A stretch of DNA of 64,000 nt from Tetracladium setigerum (lineage: Eukaryota > Ascomycota > Leotiomycetes > Helotiales). Positions 11,061 through 21,813 of the stretch are shown one piece after another (within the stretch, counting starts at the first letter, position 1; each line of letters starts with the position of its first letter). Below the pieces are notes generated by a model, which ran no database searches, was not told the DNA's origin, and worked only from the letters and a program-made list of their open reading frames with translations. Both the position numbers and the translations under genes were made by a program. The stretch is taken from the NCBI GenBank assembly GCA_031472005.1, contig PZJY01000008.1, positions 434,001 to 498,000 on the forward strand, written 5' to 3'.

Positions 11061-11211
11061 AAACCTTCAACTCCTTTGATTGTTTCTTTTTCTCTTCACC
11101 TCTCTCCATCATTCTCACAGTCTCTGCATCTTCCACTCACTTACTCGCTCTATTGCTTCCCTCAACTACAAACTTCATACCACAATCCCCAATCCCAAAT
11201 CTCAACTCAAA

Positions 11212-12246
11212 ATGAAGCCATCCCAAAACCTCCTCACCACTATCATCGCCATCAGCAACCTCGCAGCTTTCACAGCAGCCGCTCCCCTTGCTGCTCCCAA
11301 TGTTGATGTAGCAAATGAACTCGAAGCTCGCCAATCCGTTGGAATAACGGCTAATGAATACACTCTTGGGGATGTAAAGATATCATCTTTTTCTTTGCGA
11401 GGGGAAGTACTGAAGTTGGGAATATGGTGAGTTTTGGTCTATGGTTCTTTGGTTTCTTTCTTCTTGCCCATTTCTCTTTTCTTTCTCTCCTTCTCATCAA
11501 CCAATCCTCTCCCCTTCAACCCCATCTCACAGTCCCTCTGACAATTCCCAATCCCCCCTCCCTCCGGTCCCCCGGTCCCCGTCCCCGTCCCTCACTAAAC
11601 TTGTCTCCCCTAGGGCTCAACAGTCGGCCCACCCACAGGTCAAGGCCTCAAAAACGCCTTCGGCGCCTCCCGCGTCGCTGTAGAAGGAATCGACTACGCC
11701 GCACTCCTCTCGACCAACTTCAACGTCGGCGGAGCCGATTTCGCTGGAATCCGTGAGATGGAGGACTTGCTTGACCGTGCGGCGAGTAGATGTCCTAATG
11801 CTGTTTTGTTGGTTGGCGGGTATAGTCAGGGTGCTGCGCTTGTTCATAGGGCTGTTGAGGATCGTGAGTTTTCTTTTTATATATATCTTTTCGTTTCTAC
11901 CTTTTTTTGCATATATCACAATCTCCCCTCCCCTCCCACCAAAAACCACCTACCTACCTTCCTGATCATATCAAGTCTAACAAATCTTCAATTCATTACC
12001 ACAGGCTCAACAACAGTGAAATCCAAAATCGCCGGCGCCGTCACATACGGCGACACGCGCAACCTCCAAGACAACGGCGCCATCCCGAACTTCCCGGCTG
12101 CAAAGACCAAGATCATTTGTAATTCTGGCGATGCGGTTTGTGCTGGGACGCTGACGATCTTGCCCGCGCATTTGGATTATGTGAGGAGAGTGCCAGAGGC
12201 GGTGGCGTTTTTGGTCGCGAGGGTTAATGCTGCTTTGGGTGTTTGA
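11212..12246 (+). CDS. Cutinase (CE5), secreted, one frame break
   Basis: Extracellular serine esterase that hydrolyses plant cutin. Exons: 11212-11426, 11614-11863, 12005-12246, about 235 aa. A signal peptide (cleavage near TAAAPL) is followed by a short pro-region. Cutinase hallmarks: ARGSTEVGNM ending exon 1, Ser in GGYSQGAA (about residue 143), Asp in CNSGDAVC (about 198) and His in LPAHLDY (about 211). Four cysteines suit the two family disulfides. In exon 1 the frame breaks after EYTLGD: the DNA reads gatgt (11371-11375) where gattgt would give DCKDIIFFFARGST, including the first disulfide Cys. Exon 1 is 215 nt, and 216 would agree with the phase-0 intron, so one base is missing. An assembly deletion is likeliest. 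Confidence 0.94.
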
Positions 12247-12984
12247 TTGGGATTGGGAAGGGGTTTGAGGGGAGGAAGGGAGAAGCGAAAGGAAGAGGAA
12301 GGGGAGTTGGGGACGGAGATAGGAAGAGCAATACAGGTTATTGTTCTCCTCTAACGAGGTTCATTGTTGCACTTTCGCTGCCTACCTAGTTGCCTAGCTA
12401 GGTGCCTGGGTAGTGGTGTTTGTTTGTGTGTTTGTTACATTTCTTGAGAAAGCTGGGATTTATCATGGTGGAGGGAGGGGGGAGGGAGTATACTGCTCTG
12501 CTAGCTAGCTTTTCTTCTCTTTTTTTTTTGAAGAGGAAAAGTGCGGTCTTTCTTTCAACAATGAAGACTTTACTTGCTCTCTCACTGACTTCTATGTTTG
12601 TGTGTTCCTTTCTTTTGGGCTTGGGATGGTGTGAGGGAAGGGGAGGGGAGGTTGGTTTTTTGATGTGATTGTGATTGTGATTGTGCAGACTTGAAGTTGA
12701 GATTTAATGTGACTATATCTACTGAGTTTGAGGTTATCAGCAAGGTAAGTTAGATAGGGAGGTAGGTAGGTAGGTAAGTATCTCTTCGAGAGCAGAGAGG
12801 GTAGTTTGAGATTTCGAGTTTACTCGATTTAGATTCCTATTTCTTCTCAAATTTCCCAAGACTATTCATACTGTGTTAAACAACACAAATAAACATACTC
12901 ATATTTTAAACGTAACACAACCAGTCTAGATATATACCTATCTAAGTAAGTACCCCCTATACTTCTCCCAAATCCTTCAATTCT
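12247..12984. other. Spacer between convergent cutinase and SGNH hydrolase genes
   Basis: Two 3' ends face each other here. It includes short-period repeats (gattgtgattgtgattgtg near 12669; ggtaggtaggtaggtaagt near 12763). No gene seen. Confidence 0.6.
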
Positions 12985-13963
12985 CTACTCATCCAATCTT
13001 CCTTCCCCTCTTTCAATAATACCCTGCAATCTCCTCCCCACTATCTCTCCAACCCTCTCATACCCCTCCTCTGTGAAGTGCAATCCATCATCCCATATTC
13101 TATCTCTCTCTTCCTCAGGCATAGAATGATATTGAATTTTTCGATTGAGATCTAGGACGTACCTGTTTTTGTATGATCAATAAGTCACTTATTGACGAAA
13201 CCAATAAACCAGGTATTTTTTTGTAAAAGAAAAAATCAAGATCAGAGGGAATTATGGACTTCATATCAGGAAGAAAAGAAGAGAAAAGAACTAACCACCC
13301 ATCACCCCTCCTAATCTTCTCATTCAACGCATCCCTCGCCGCATCCAGCTTCACACTTTTGGAACCACACTCCGGAATCGTGCACATCAACACTTTCGTC
13401 TGATCGCGCTTCTGCGGGATATCGATGACTTTGAGAATCGCGTCCCAGATGTCGTCGACGTTCTTTCCCCAGCCGAGATCGTTTGTTCCACCGAGGAAGA
13501 CGAGCCAAGTGAATGGGTCGTCGTTTGAGTTTTTGTGTTTATCTGTTATTAGATCAGAAGGCAGTTCGTGCAATCACTTTGTAATCGTATCTCGATATCA
13601 ACACATTTACACTTCTCGATATAACTCCCTGAAACTGAGATTACTCCAAACAAGAAAAAAAGAATTAAGACTGTGTCATAAATGGAATCCAGAAAAAATA
13701 CAATATAAAGGAAATCACTCACACAACCACTCCATCCTCCCTAAAAACCCCTTCGTAACCAACTCTCCACTCCTCCCCTCCACACAAATCTGAATATCCG
13801 TCTTACCACCACCACCCCCACTACTCATATCGAGCTGTTCAGTGAGAAATGCAGCGGTCGTGGTGGCGTAGGGTGTCATTTTCATGCCATATTGACTGTA
13901 GCCTTCTGTGAGAGAGTCGCCGAAACAGAGGATCGTGAGGGGTTTGTTGGTTTGGATTGACAT
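12985..13963 (-). CDS. SGNH/GDSL-type hydrolase, intracellular
   Basis: Small esterase or lipase-like enzyme; substrate unknown. Exons in coding order: 13963-13723, 13542-13296, 13162-12985, giving 221 aa in frame. Block I is CFGDSLTEGYSQYG with nucleophile Ser17, block III is FLGGTNDLGWG, and block V is DGLHFTEEGYERVG with the Asp-x-x-His pair, so all SGNH blocks are present. There is no signal peptide or membrane helix, so it is probably cytosolic. The second intron uses a weaker GTTAGT donor and joins W-Y correctly. Similar small SGNH proteins include isoamyl-acetate esterase-like enzymes. No frame break. Confidence 0.87.
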
Positions 13964-14877
13964 TTTGTGGTGTTGTGAGTTCGTGTTTGGGTATAAGGTA
14001 AAGGTATGTATGGGTTTAAGTGTGAGAATTTGGTACAGTAGTGGATCGGGATGAATGTGTGTACTGAGTTTATTTTGGGTTGGACGGGTGCGAAGTGTTG
14101 GGTACGTGGGATTGATGTTGGGGAGGGTACAGTACAGTAGATGAAGGTGTAACTAGGCTACAGTATAGATTTGTAATCTGAATTGTACTGTAGCGCTCTG
14201 ATCCTTCTACTAATATATAGATTTATGATCCAAGTTATTGAATGAAATGCACTGCGATGGTCGAAGTCAGAGAAGTGAGGTGTGATGTTGTTTATGTGAA
14301 GAATCAGCTTGCTGGAGCGTAAGGCTCCAATATGTACACAATGTCACGTGATGAGTAACACGGCCAATACGAATTCTAACACAAGTCTAATCAGGTAGCT
14401 AACTTTTTTTCTTTATCTTGATATTATTAAAGATAATATGTGAGTTCTTCACCTCAGTAATATCTTCTTCTGTAATTTTTGAATCTAAGGCTGGGCAGCA
14501 GCAGTTATTTAACGCTATTTTTGTAATGTTGTTAAAATTGCGGCTATTCTGTTCTTCTGTTTCGCTCTTGCAAACACGACACTATAAAGGCCTTTGCCGG
14601 CTGTTTGTCGCCGTCTTTACATCACTTCACTTGTTCCTTGCGTGTAAAGAAAGAGACAGTACATTTGAGAATGAGCACCAGGCTCCTAACCTAGGAGATA
14701 TCGACATCTAAAAGTATCCTATTCTGCTCTAGACCAACGTCACCCAGTATCTATCCCGATGTGGCTGCTCTGTGCTATCTAGCGATATTGCCCGCCTCAG
14801 CTTGACAACATGTGGGCGTGCGCCCTGTTCGCCTGTGACAACACGACTTTAGACCAACATTCGGGAACCCTTCTTCT
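13964..14877. other. Spacer with TACAGTA-type motifs
   Basis: Upstream region of the SGNH gene and downstream region of the next minus-strand candidate. It has several copies of the motif tacagta/tactgta (for example gtacagtacagtag near 14128 and tgtactgtag near 14184). No gene is visible. Confidence 0.55.
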
Positions 14878-15315
14878 CTAGACAATTCGAATCTCGCCAC
14901 CAATTCCAGTGCCCGCGCCACACCCAGCGCTAAAGGCAACATCCCCAATTGCTTCGTCTCTTCCATATGGAGTAGACTTCCTCGTCGCCCCGGCGACGCC
15001 CAGCTCGATTGCACCAGCTATCCCATTGATTCTGCAGGAACCTTTTGGCTTCATCTGGAATATAATTTGACATTTGCCAAAGAGACCAGGATTTGGATTT
15101 GGGTCGTTGTTGGCAGCGAAAGATCCTGCGGAGCCATCACAGATTTCCGAATGTACGAAAGTCGTTCCGAGAGTTGGATCTCCACCTCGGACAAGGCAGG
15201 CGCGAGCAGTATCTATCGAACACTCCTCACCCACGGTCAACCTCCAGTCAGGGCCCTGGCCAAGAGCAGAGGCGGTAAAGGCGACCACAAGGGCAAGAAG
15301 GCGAAGGGAAACCAC
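14878..15315 (-). CDS. Candidate small secreted cysteine-containing protein
   Basis: Not recognised as a known family. The frame encodes about 145 aa with a clear signal peptide (VSLRLLALVVAFTASALG) and six cysteines after it, rich in Gly and Ala near the C-terminus. This is the profile of a small secreted protein or effector-like candidate. The start is unresolved: in frame, the listed 5' end is a GTG, and the nearest upstream ATG (15324-15322) is followed directly by TAA. Either the start codon lies across an unseen intron, the second codon is mutated or misread, or the gene is dead. It sits alone in a gene-poor stretch. Confidence 0.5.
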   Translation of the reverse strand: MVSLRLLALVVAFTASALGQGPDWRLTVGEECSIDTARACLVRGGDPTLGTTFVHSEICDGSAGSFAANNDPNPNPGLFGKCQIIFQMKPKGSCRINGIAGAIELGVAGATRKSTPYGRDEAIGDVAFSAGCGAGTGIGGEIRIV

Positions 15316-17031
15316 TTTTTACATCAGTCTATCAGTTCTAGGAAGGGGGTCCTCGGGTACTAACTGGCTAGATTTGTTGTTGATGAGAATTGAATTGGCT
15401 GAAGAATTGGAGGAGAGACTTTGTTGAGACTTGGGGCAATCGTTGTTATTGAAAATGAAGAGGAAGTTGAGGTTGAAGATGTTGTTATTGCAAAGGCAGA
15501 GGAAGGTGAAGAAGCTGGTGGAAAGAAGGCATTCCTCTGAAGCAGACCTACACTTATGTACCTTTATTTTGCAATAGCCTTAGCGTTATTGAGACATCCG
15601 TCATGTATGGTGTCTTCTACCGGAAAGTTTATATTGTCGCTCTCAGTCAGCTTTAGCGAGAGCAGATGAGAGCAGATCAGATCTTAGCATGAACCGCCAA
15701 GCAGTACAGGAAGTAGCTACCTTGCCAATATGGCTATTAAAGCGAAGGAGTTTGTGTAGTAGTGTTTTCAATTAGGAAACTCCAACTCAAAATTGTTTCC
15801 AGTTCTGGACTAATATTTAGTTATCTGGTTTGATATGGATGGTTTTGAGTCAGCACAGGCACGGCTGTATAGGGAGGGGAAAGTGACAAAATACAAGCTA
15901 AGGACATTGAAACCCGAGCCAATGCTCCTGCTCGTGAAACTCTTGCTATATCGTGAACACGTTTGCTCACCTTCTCAATGTGATTGGGATTGCTTGGCAT
16001 GTTACTGTTGAAGCGTCGGTTCTCTTGGAGCAGCATCGGTGCATCTCCTCGCAGTCGCGATGTGTGACCTTTCAATACCGTGGTTTTTTGTGTTTCTCTT
16101 GCTCCTTTGGTCCCTCGAGAAGCGCGTACTCTGCATCTCCATCATTCAACAGTGGCTTCACTGCAGCCGCCTGTAGAATTACTCTTAGCATGACGCTTAT
16201 TCTTGGCCTCATTCATAGAGTCAACATGGTCTCGCGTAGCACTTGGCGTCGCTGGGTGTGTCAGAAATCGGAACCTCTTCCTAAGTACCAATTACTCGTA
16301 AGTGAACACTGTTAGATTGGGAGCACAGCAGTTCAAGGCATTTTATTTCGGCTTATGCGGCTTTTGCGGCCTTTGCAGGTTGCCGTGAACTGTGAGGGGG
16401 GCGGGTTGGGCCGCAGTTTCAGGTCTACGAGTACCGCCAAGATATCTCCCTTCTACTAGACGCGAGTGATATCTGCTCAAAGCAACTAGGTACTTAGTCA
16501 GTTGCACATAGTCACATATTGTTGGAGGCATCTAGCGGTCTTAGCCTAACCGTTATTCAAACTCCGCGACGAAAGTATATTCCTAATCCTCAATGTGGCA
16601 GGAGCTCTCTGAACTCAAATGAGGGTCTCTCACCAAAGCAAGAACGGCAATCATTCCGAGCATCTCGGTAGGTGGTTTCTTGATCATATACCACCGCATA
16701 TGAGCTTACGCTCGCATTTGAAAAATATCTGCCTTGGTGTCCGCACGCCTCCCATATCTCACTTAACTCCTAGATTTCAACTATTGTCGCGAAGACCCGA
16801 GGAGCGTAATAATTGCTGGAAATCGAGATGGAGCAGGTGAACGATGTAGTGAGCAGCAGATCAAGAGCTAACATATCAATTAGATGTTGTACATTAGGGC
16901 GTCCCAAACTCGACAGGATGAGTAACCAAATCTCGTTAAGCTTCTCGCTATTCTGGCGGCGCTACAACCGCAGTCTATAGCTATCTTCGTTCCTCCCTCC
17001 CTCAAAGGCAGCAGAAAATAAACACAAGAAA
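15316..17031. other. Gene-poor spacer
   Basis: About 1.7 kb with short random open frames only. A CA/CT-rich stretch near 15320-15545, read on the minus strand, could be the leader of the small secreted protein. I see no transposon remnant. Confidence 0.5.
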
Positions 17032-17386
17032 ATGAAGCTCTTGCCATATTTTTCGGTCCTAATAGCGCCCACCTCTGGTCTTCAAGCCCTCTCAGATCGC
17101 GTCTTCAACGAGCGTTGTGTTCTTGTCCGGCTTTGGTGGTTCATCGCTTCCTCCAGGTAATTTTTCATCCCTTGTCTCTCGAGCGTGCTTTACTTTTCGC
17201 TGATTGGAATGGCATAAAGACTTATTTCAACCAAGAGTTTCCTTAGAACCACATCCTCTCAACATCTTCAACGGAAGCACATGCCTATATCTCCCCAACG
17301 TATCCGTCGAATTACCCTTCTCTGCTTGCTCTCTCGCAGTATACCCAGACGATGATCCTGCATATGTCGAGTCGTTACAGGGATAG
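17032..17386 (+). pseudogene. Possible broken small secreted protein, two exons
   Basis: Very tentative. The ATG at 17032 follows an A-rich leader (cacaagaaa) and opens a signal-peptide-like stretch (MKLLPYFSVLIAPTSGLQAL). A GT-AG intron (about 17157-17219, donor gtaatt) would join to a second exon that ends with NGSTCLYLPNVSV and DDDPAYVESLQG before a stop. The two parts are in different frames: a +1 shift somewhere in 17080-17120 is needed (SVVFLSGFGGSSLPP is the alternative frame). It could be a decayed or misassembled secreted protein, or chance. Confidence 0.25.
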
Positions 17387-17930
17387 CTGCTATCGTAGAC
17401 TGTAGCATGCTATTTCTGTCAATTGGAGGAATCAGCAGCCTCGTCCGGTCTTTTGCTATATCCATGCTGGACGTGTCTTGGGAGACCAAGGCCCATATCA
17501 ACCCATGCACTTCTCCTTACTATAATCCGGAGTGCTGTCAAGAATCTATTCAAGAAAGGGACGTTCGTATGACAGCTTTAGAAACACTAGATTATGTTAA
17601 GCTTAGCCTAGACAACTACTACGTATTTATGGTATTTCTGGATAATCTATTCCCTTTGTAATTGAGCAACACGAAATATTTGCTATGCGACGCGAACCTA
17701 TCATACGACTGCACGTTGCTACTCGCATAAGTGACTTGACCCGACCGGTCATCGTTATGGGGAGAATTTGAAGTGTCGAATTAGTCTGTCACCCTTCATA
17801 GTTTTTTAGTTTTTTCCCTACAAGTTCTCAATTGCTCAAAACGCAATCCACAAAGACAAATTTCACAAAACTCTCTCATAAAAGAAAAAACCCATCTTAG
17901 GAAAAGTTATGGTTTGTATTTAATAGAATG

Positions 17931-17961
17931 GTAAGGTAAGGTAAAGTAAGGTAAAGTAAGG
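17931..17961. repeat. Short tandem repeat, gtaaagtaag unit
   Basis: Three adjacent 10-bp units, the first with one change (gtaaggtaag). Confidence 0.85.
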
Positions 17962-18132
17962 TGAATCATTCCTATATACGTTCCACCCTACAGTTAAAAA
18001 CCTTTGCATGTACAAGTGACAGTACAAGTATTTCGAATATACGCCCAACGTTGCTTTCTTTCGCCTGCGTGATATATACATGTATGAATATATCACCGGA
18101 GAGTTTGACAAATTGTATATACACCACCCAAA

Positions 18133-18154
18133 CCAAGACCAAGACCAAGACCAA
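18133..18154. repeat. CCAAGA hexamer repeat
   Basis: Just over three copies of ccaaga in a row, in the GT2 3' flank. Confidence 0.85.
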
Positions 18155-18392
18155 ATTCCAAAATCCTCCACCAAGATGGACCACCAATTGAGATTTCCAT
18201 TCCACTTAACCAGATTCAATGAAAATATAAAAATACCCAAGAGACCTATTTCGCAAACTCGCTAAACCGAAATAAACATTATCTATTTGTTTGTTTGTTA
18301 TCCCTTTGTGGGGGCTTTAAGATGGATGGATGGACAGATGGAGGGTAGCCCCTGAAACTTTCTTTCTTGCAAATTTGAGACGTGGTGATCGA

Positions 18393-21300
18393 TTAGTAGT
18401 TGAAGATCATCAAGGCGGGATTGAGTGCGAACTGTACGAAGCATAATCAGCAATTATTCACAAATTTAAATCCGTTCAAACAAAAAAAGAAGACTTACCG
18501 GCAAAATAACATGCGAAGCCAACATAACCGCCAGAGGAACAGTGGCAGTCGGCCCTGAAATATCCCAACCCCTTGGCGCAAAACAGCCCAAGTAAATCAT
18601 ACCACCAATGCACGGCACGATGAACAAATACATCCACTTGAAGCTCTTGAAGATCTTCGGCACCTCCTTGAAGAAATTCGACGCCTCGGCTTCCTTGGCA
18701 GTAGCGCCCCACTCCATGTTGATACTGAACATGTGCGCGAACAGAGCGAGGAAGATGTGGAAGGAGATGCCGCCGAAGAAGATGGCGAACATGGGCATCC
18801 ACTTGAAGTTCTCGATCAGGGCGGAGAGGAGGGGTTTTTCGCCGAGACGGTAGCGGAGGACGGCAAGACAGACGTTGCCGGCGCCGGAGAAGACGACGAG
18901 GAGCGCGACGAAGATACGCCAGGATTCGATGTAGAATTTGTCGATGTAGCCGTTGTTCCAGCCTACGAGGAAGTAGTTGAGTACGGTCAAGGGGAGACCA
19001 AAGCCAATTGCGTAATCTGTTTTTTGAGGGATTTGGGTTAGTATGGAAGAAGACTGAGTTTAGGGATGGGGAGGAGGAGGAGGACATACAGGTGGCGATG
19101 TATCCGAGAATAGTGAATTTGGAGGAAAGTTGCATGTTGGACCAGAGGAGACGACGGAAGAGAGGTGTGAAGGGTCCTTTCCAGAGCCATTGGTACATTG
19201 GGTGGAAGACGAGCTCGTTGCATCCATAAGCATATCTGCCGGGATTGATTAGAAATAGTTCTATCGTTATGCGGAAATCAAGGCAACTTACTTCTCCCAA
19301 CGACTCAACTCATCGTAGACAGTCAAGGAAACACCCTCTTTGAACCCAGATCCGTGATAGGATGCCATTCTGACGATGTTACCGGCAATTTGCAATCTCA
19401 ATGAAATATCGAAATCCTCAGACACGGAGGACTCAGACCAGAAGAGATCGGATCCATCCTCTGCCTTGGTAGCGACGGATTGAATTGCCTTCCATCTAAG
19501 GAAAGCGTTGTGTCCGACGAAAGGAGCGGCCTCTCCACTGCCGACTGCGAAACGAATGGCCGAGTAAATCTGGTTAGTGAAGAAGGTGATGCCGTTCTCG
19601 AAGTAGTCGCCAACAATTTGCATGACGCCTGCGCTGTGCTGGACAATAGCTACTTCGGGAGAGAGGAACATTTCAGCGGCACCGTAAAGAAGACAATCGA
19701 CGGGCTATTGAAGTATGAGTATTTCCGATGTGAATGACAAGTGCTGTTGGGGCATGTGAAACTTACAACTCGGGTATCGGAATCAATAATCAGAATGTAC
19801 TCTCCGATTCTGATATCACCATCAGCCCAAGCCTTTCCGTCAGCCTCGAGCACATCGTGAAGAGCAGCCTTGTAGAGCGCATCTTGTTCCTGATCAGAGA
19901 CTTCGATGTTGGGATCTTCGAGGCGAAGTTGCTCGATGCTTGCGCGCATCACGTCCTCGGTCTTGTTGGAGATGTTCATGGCGAAGTTCATGTTGGAGGC
20001 TTTCTTGAATTTACCACCGCGCACGAATCCATCTTCGCCGTGCTTGGGACGGGCAACCCAGCCAATGTTGTTGTCAGTGTAGAAGTCGCGGCGCTGCTGG
20101 GCTTCTTCTTCGGAGAGGAGCTTTTGAGATGTTAGTAAATCGATCACACGTTGCGCACGTCTTTTTTGGCGGAATTTCGAGAACTTACTTGAAGACCATC
20201 ATCGTTGACGAAGATACTGGCGGTTCCACCGTTGAGTTCGTAGTGACTGATGGCTTGTTTGAGACTGTTGACGGTGGGGATGATGACGGATTGCAGATTC
20301 TCCTTGTAAACTGGCATCTGAATAGTCACATGAGAGCAAGTGAAGCCGGCAGCGCATGCTCGAGCGATATTGGGTCGGATTGCTGAATAGCATCGAGAAT
20401 TGGTGACGACTCCAGTAATAGGTCCGACGAGTTGGAAGATATCCGTGAAGATGACAATAACGAAAAACTAATGCATCACCGTTAGTTAGCGAACCACCAA
20501 ATCTCCGACGCAAGGCGGGAAAATGATATCAGAAGTGATATATATTTAAACGTATCACAATATCATTTTTTATCGCATGGCATAAACGTACCAATCCAAA
20601 GCAGCCGAAGAAAGGAATCGTGGCGATCTAGAACAATTGATTGTCAGTGGGTTCTCCACGTGCAAGCCACACAGGGTGGTGAACAACATACCAGCGCGAG
20701 TCTTATCCAATTGCCATCAACCAAACTTTGGTGGATGAGCTGACAAGTTGTTAGCTGAAAAAAGCCACCAAAAACAACGACACTTCAACAATTTACCTCT
20801 GATACACCAAAACCCAACAACAAGATCATGATTAAACACAATCCCATCCCGACGAAAATGGCAGATACAAAGATCAGAGGTCGATCCATCGATTCGGATG
20901 CTGGCTTTGCGAGTGACTCCACATCTTGGGTCTTTTCAGGGTCATTGCTTGGTGGGAAGTGCGGGAAGGCCGTGGTTGAGTCTGCGGGGGATGCTACGCC
21001 GGGCGTGGGGAGCGCAGATGAGTATCGTGAGCCACCTTGGGATGGCAGCGCGGGAACAGTGTTACCCCAGATCTTAAAATCATCATCATCACCATTAGTC
21101 TCAAGGTTTTTCAAGTTTCACGATCGGAAAGTTTCAACGCGCTGACTTACGACGGTCAGAAGCTTGCGCTCAACCTCGGCCGCATGGACCAGAATACGCT
21201 CGACATCGTCATGCCACAACAACAGTACACCTTCCCTCCTCACGAAACAAGCATATTGGAACTTCTTGATCTGACCAGAGGTTGCGTTGGCCATCTCCTC

Positions 21301-21813
21301 GAAGGAGTCGAGAATCTGATATTGCGATCCGTCGCTTGGAAGCACGATCTCCCGCTGGGTTGGCGAAAGGATGGAGAAGATCATGTTTGTGATATCGGTC
21401 GACATGGTGAACGCAACGGCGGGGTTCAGACGCTGCACCGTCTCGACCAGCGACGAAGCCAATTGTGTTGGCTGAGAAACATACATCCCACGAGTTTGGC
21501 GGAGGAGTACACCATCGTACGGCGAGCGGTCGAAATCCGATATTGGCGAGTGAGATGGTGTCTTCGTACTGCGAAGCCACATGCTCGAGACAACACGGTC
21601 AAAGAGATACTTCACCATCTACGAGCCCAACCACATTGCTATTAGCCATGGTTTTGTCACAAAACGAAAAATCAACTTTGAGGATATACGTACGACCGTG
21701 TGCCTGTCACCAGGAGCTCCCTCTCCATCGACGATGGAGACGGAGTTACTGGAACTCTGCCTATTAATCGACATTCCCGTAGGAGATCTCGTTGGAAGAC
21801 TGTTAATCGACAT
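18393..21813 (-). CDS. Family 2 glycosyltransferase, multi-pass membrane enzyme
   Basis: Eleven exons in coding order: 21813-21694, 21618-21151, 21072-20797, 20739-20692, 20627-20592, 20467-20189, 20120-19767, 19704-19292, 19235-19090, 19016-18499, 18431-18393. All phases agree and give 898 aa. After a cytosolic N-terminal region come a membrane helix (about 263-286) and a second hydrophobic stretch (about 305-322). The GT2 catalytic domain follows: MPVYKEN start, VNDDG (about 403), ILIIDSDTRV as the DxD region (about 521), SEDFDIS with the catalytic-base Asp (about 621). ELSRW (about 660) sits where processive GT2 enzymes have QxxRW. At least five helices follow, ending ALMIFNY. It resembles the conserved fungal GT2 described in Zymoseptoria and Fusarium (ZtGT2/FgGT2), needed for hyphal growth on solid surfaces; that identity is inferred. 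The product polymer is unknown. Confidence 0.85.

Larger units (their letters stand above)
8738..11211. other. 2.5 kb spacer with decayed repeats and cutinase promoter
   Basis: The left part is T-rich and carries homopolymers plus diverged direct repeats (listed separately). The last 170 bp look like the cutinase promoter and leader, with a TATA-like box and a CT-rich tract from about 11065 to 11160. The longest open frame (9657-10418) runs through the poly-G tract and two repeat copies, and I do not accept it as a gene. Confidence 0.6.
17387..18392. other. Spacer with short tandem repeats, 3' flank of GT2 gene
   Basis: Contains the gtaaagtaag repeat (17931-17961) and a CCAAGA repeat (18133-18154), and probably the 3' UTR of the GT2 gene. 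No gene seen. Confidence 0.55.

Noticed and set aside
13964..18392. Transposon or RIP-degraded island in the gene-poor stretch
   Set aside because: I saw no terminal repeats, transposase-like frames or strong loss of C/G that would support it.
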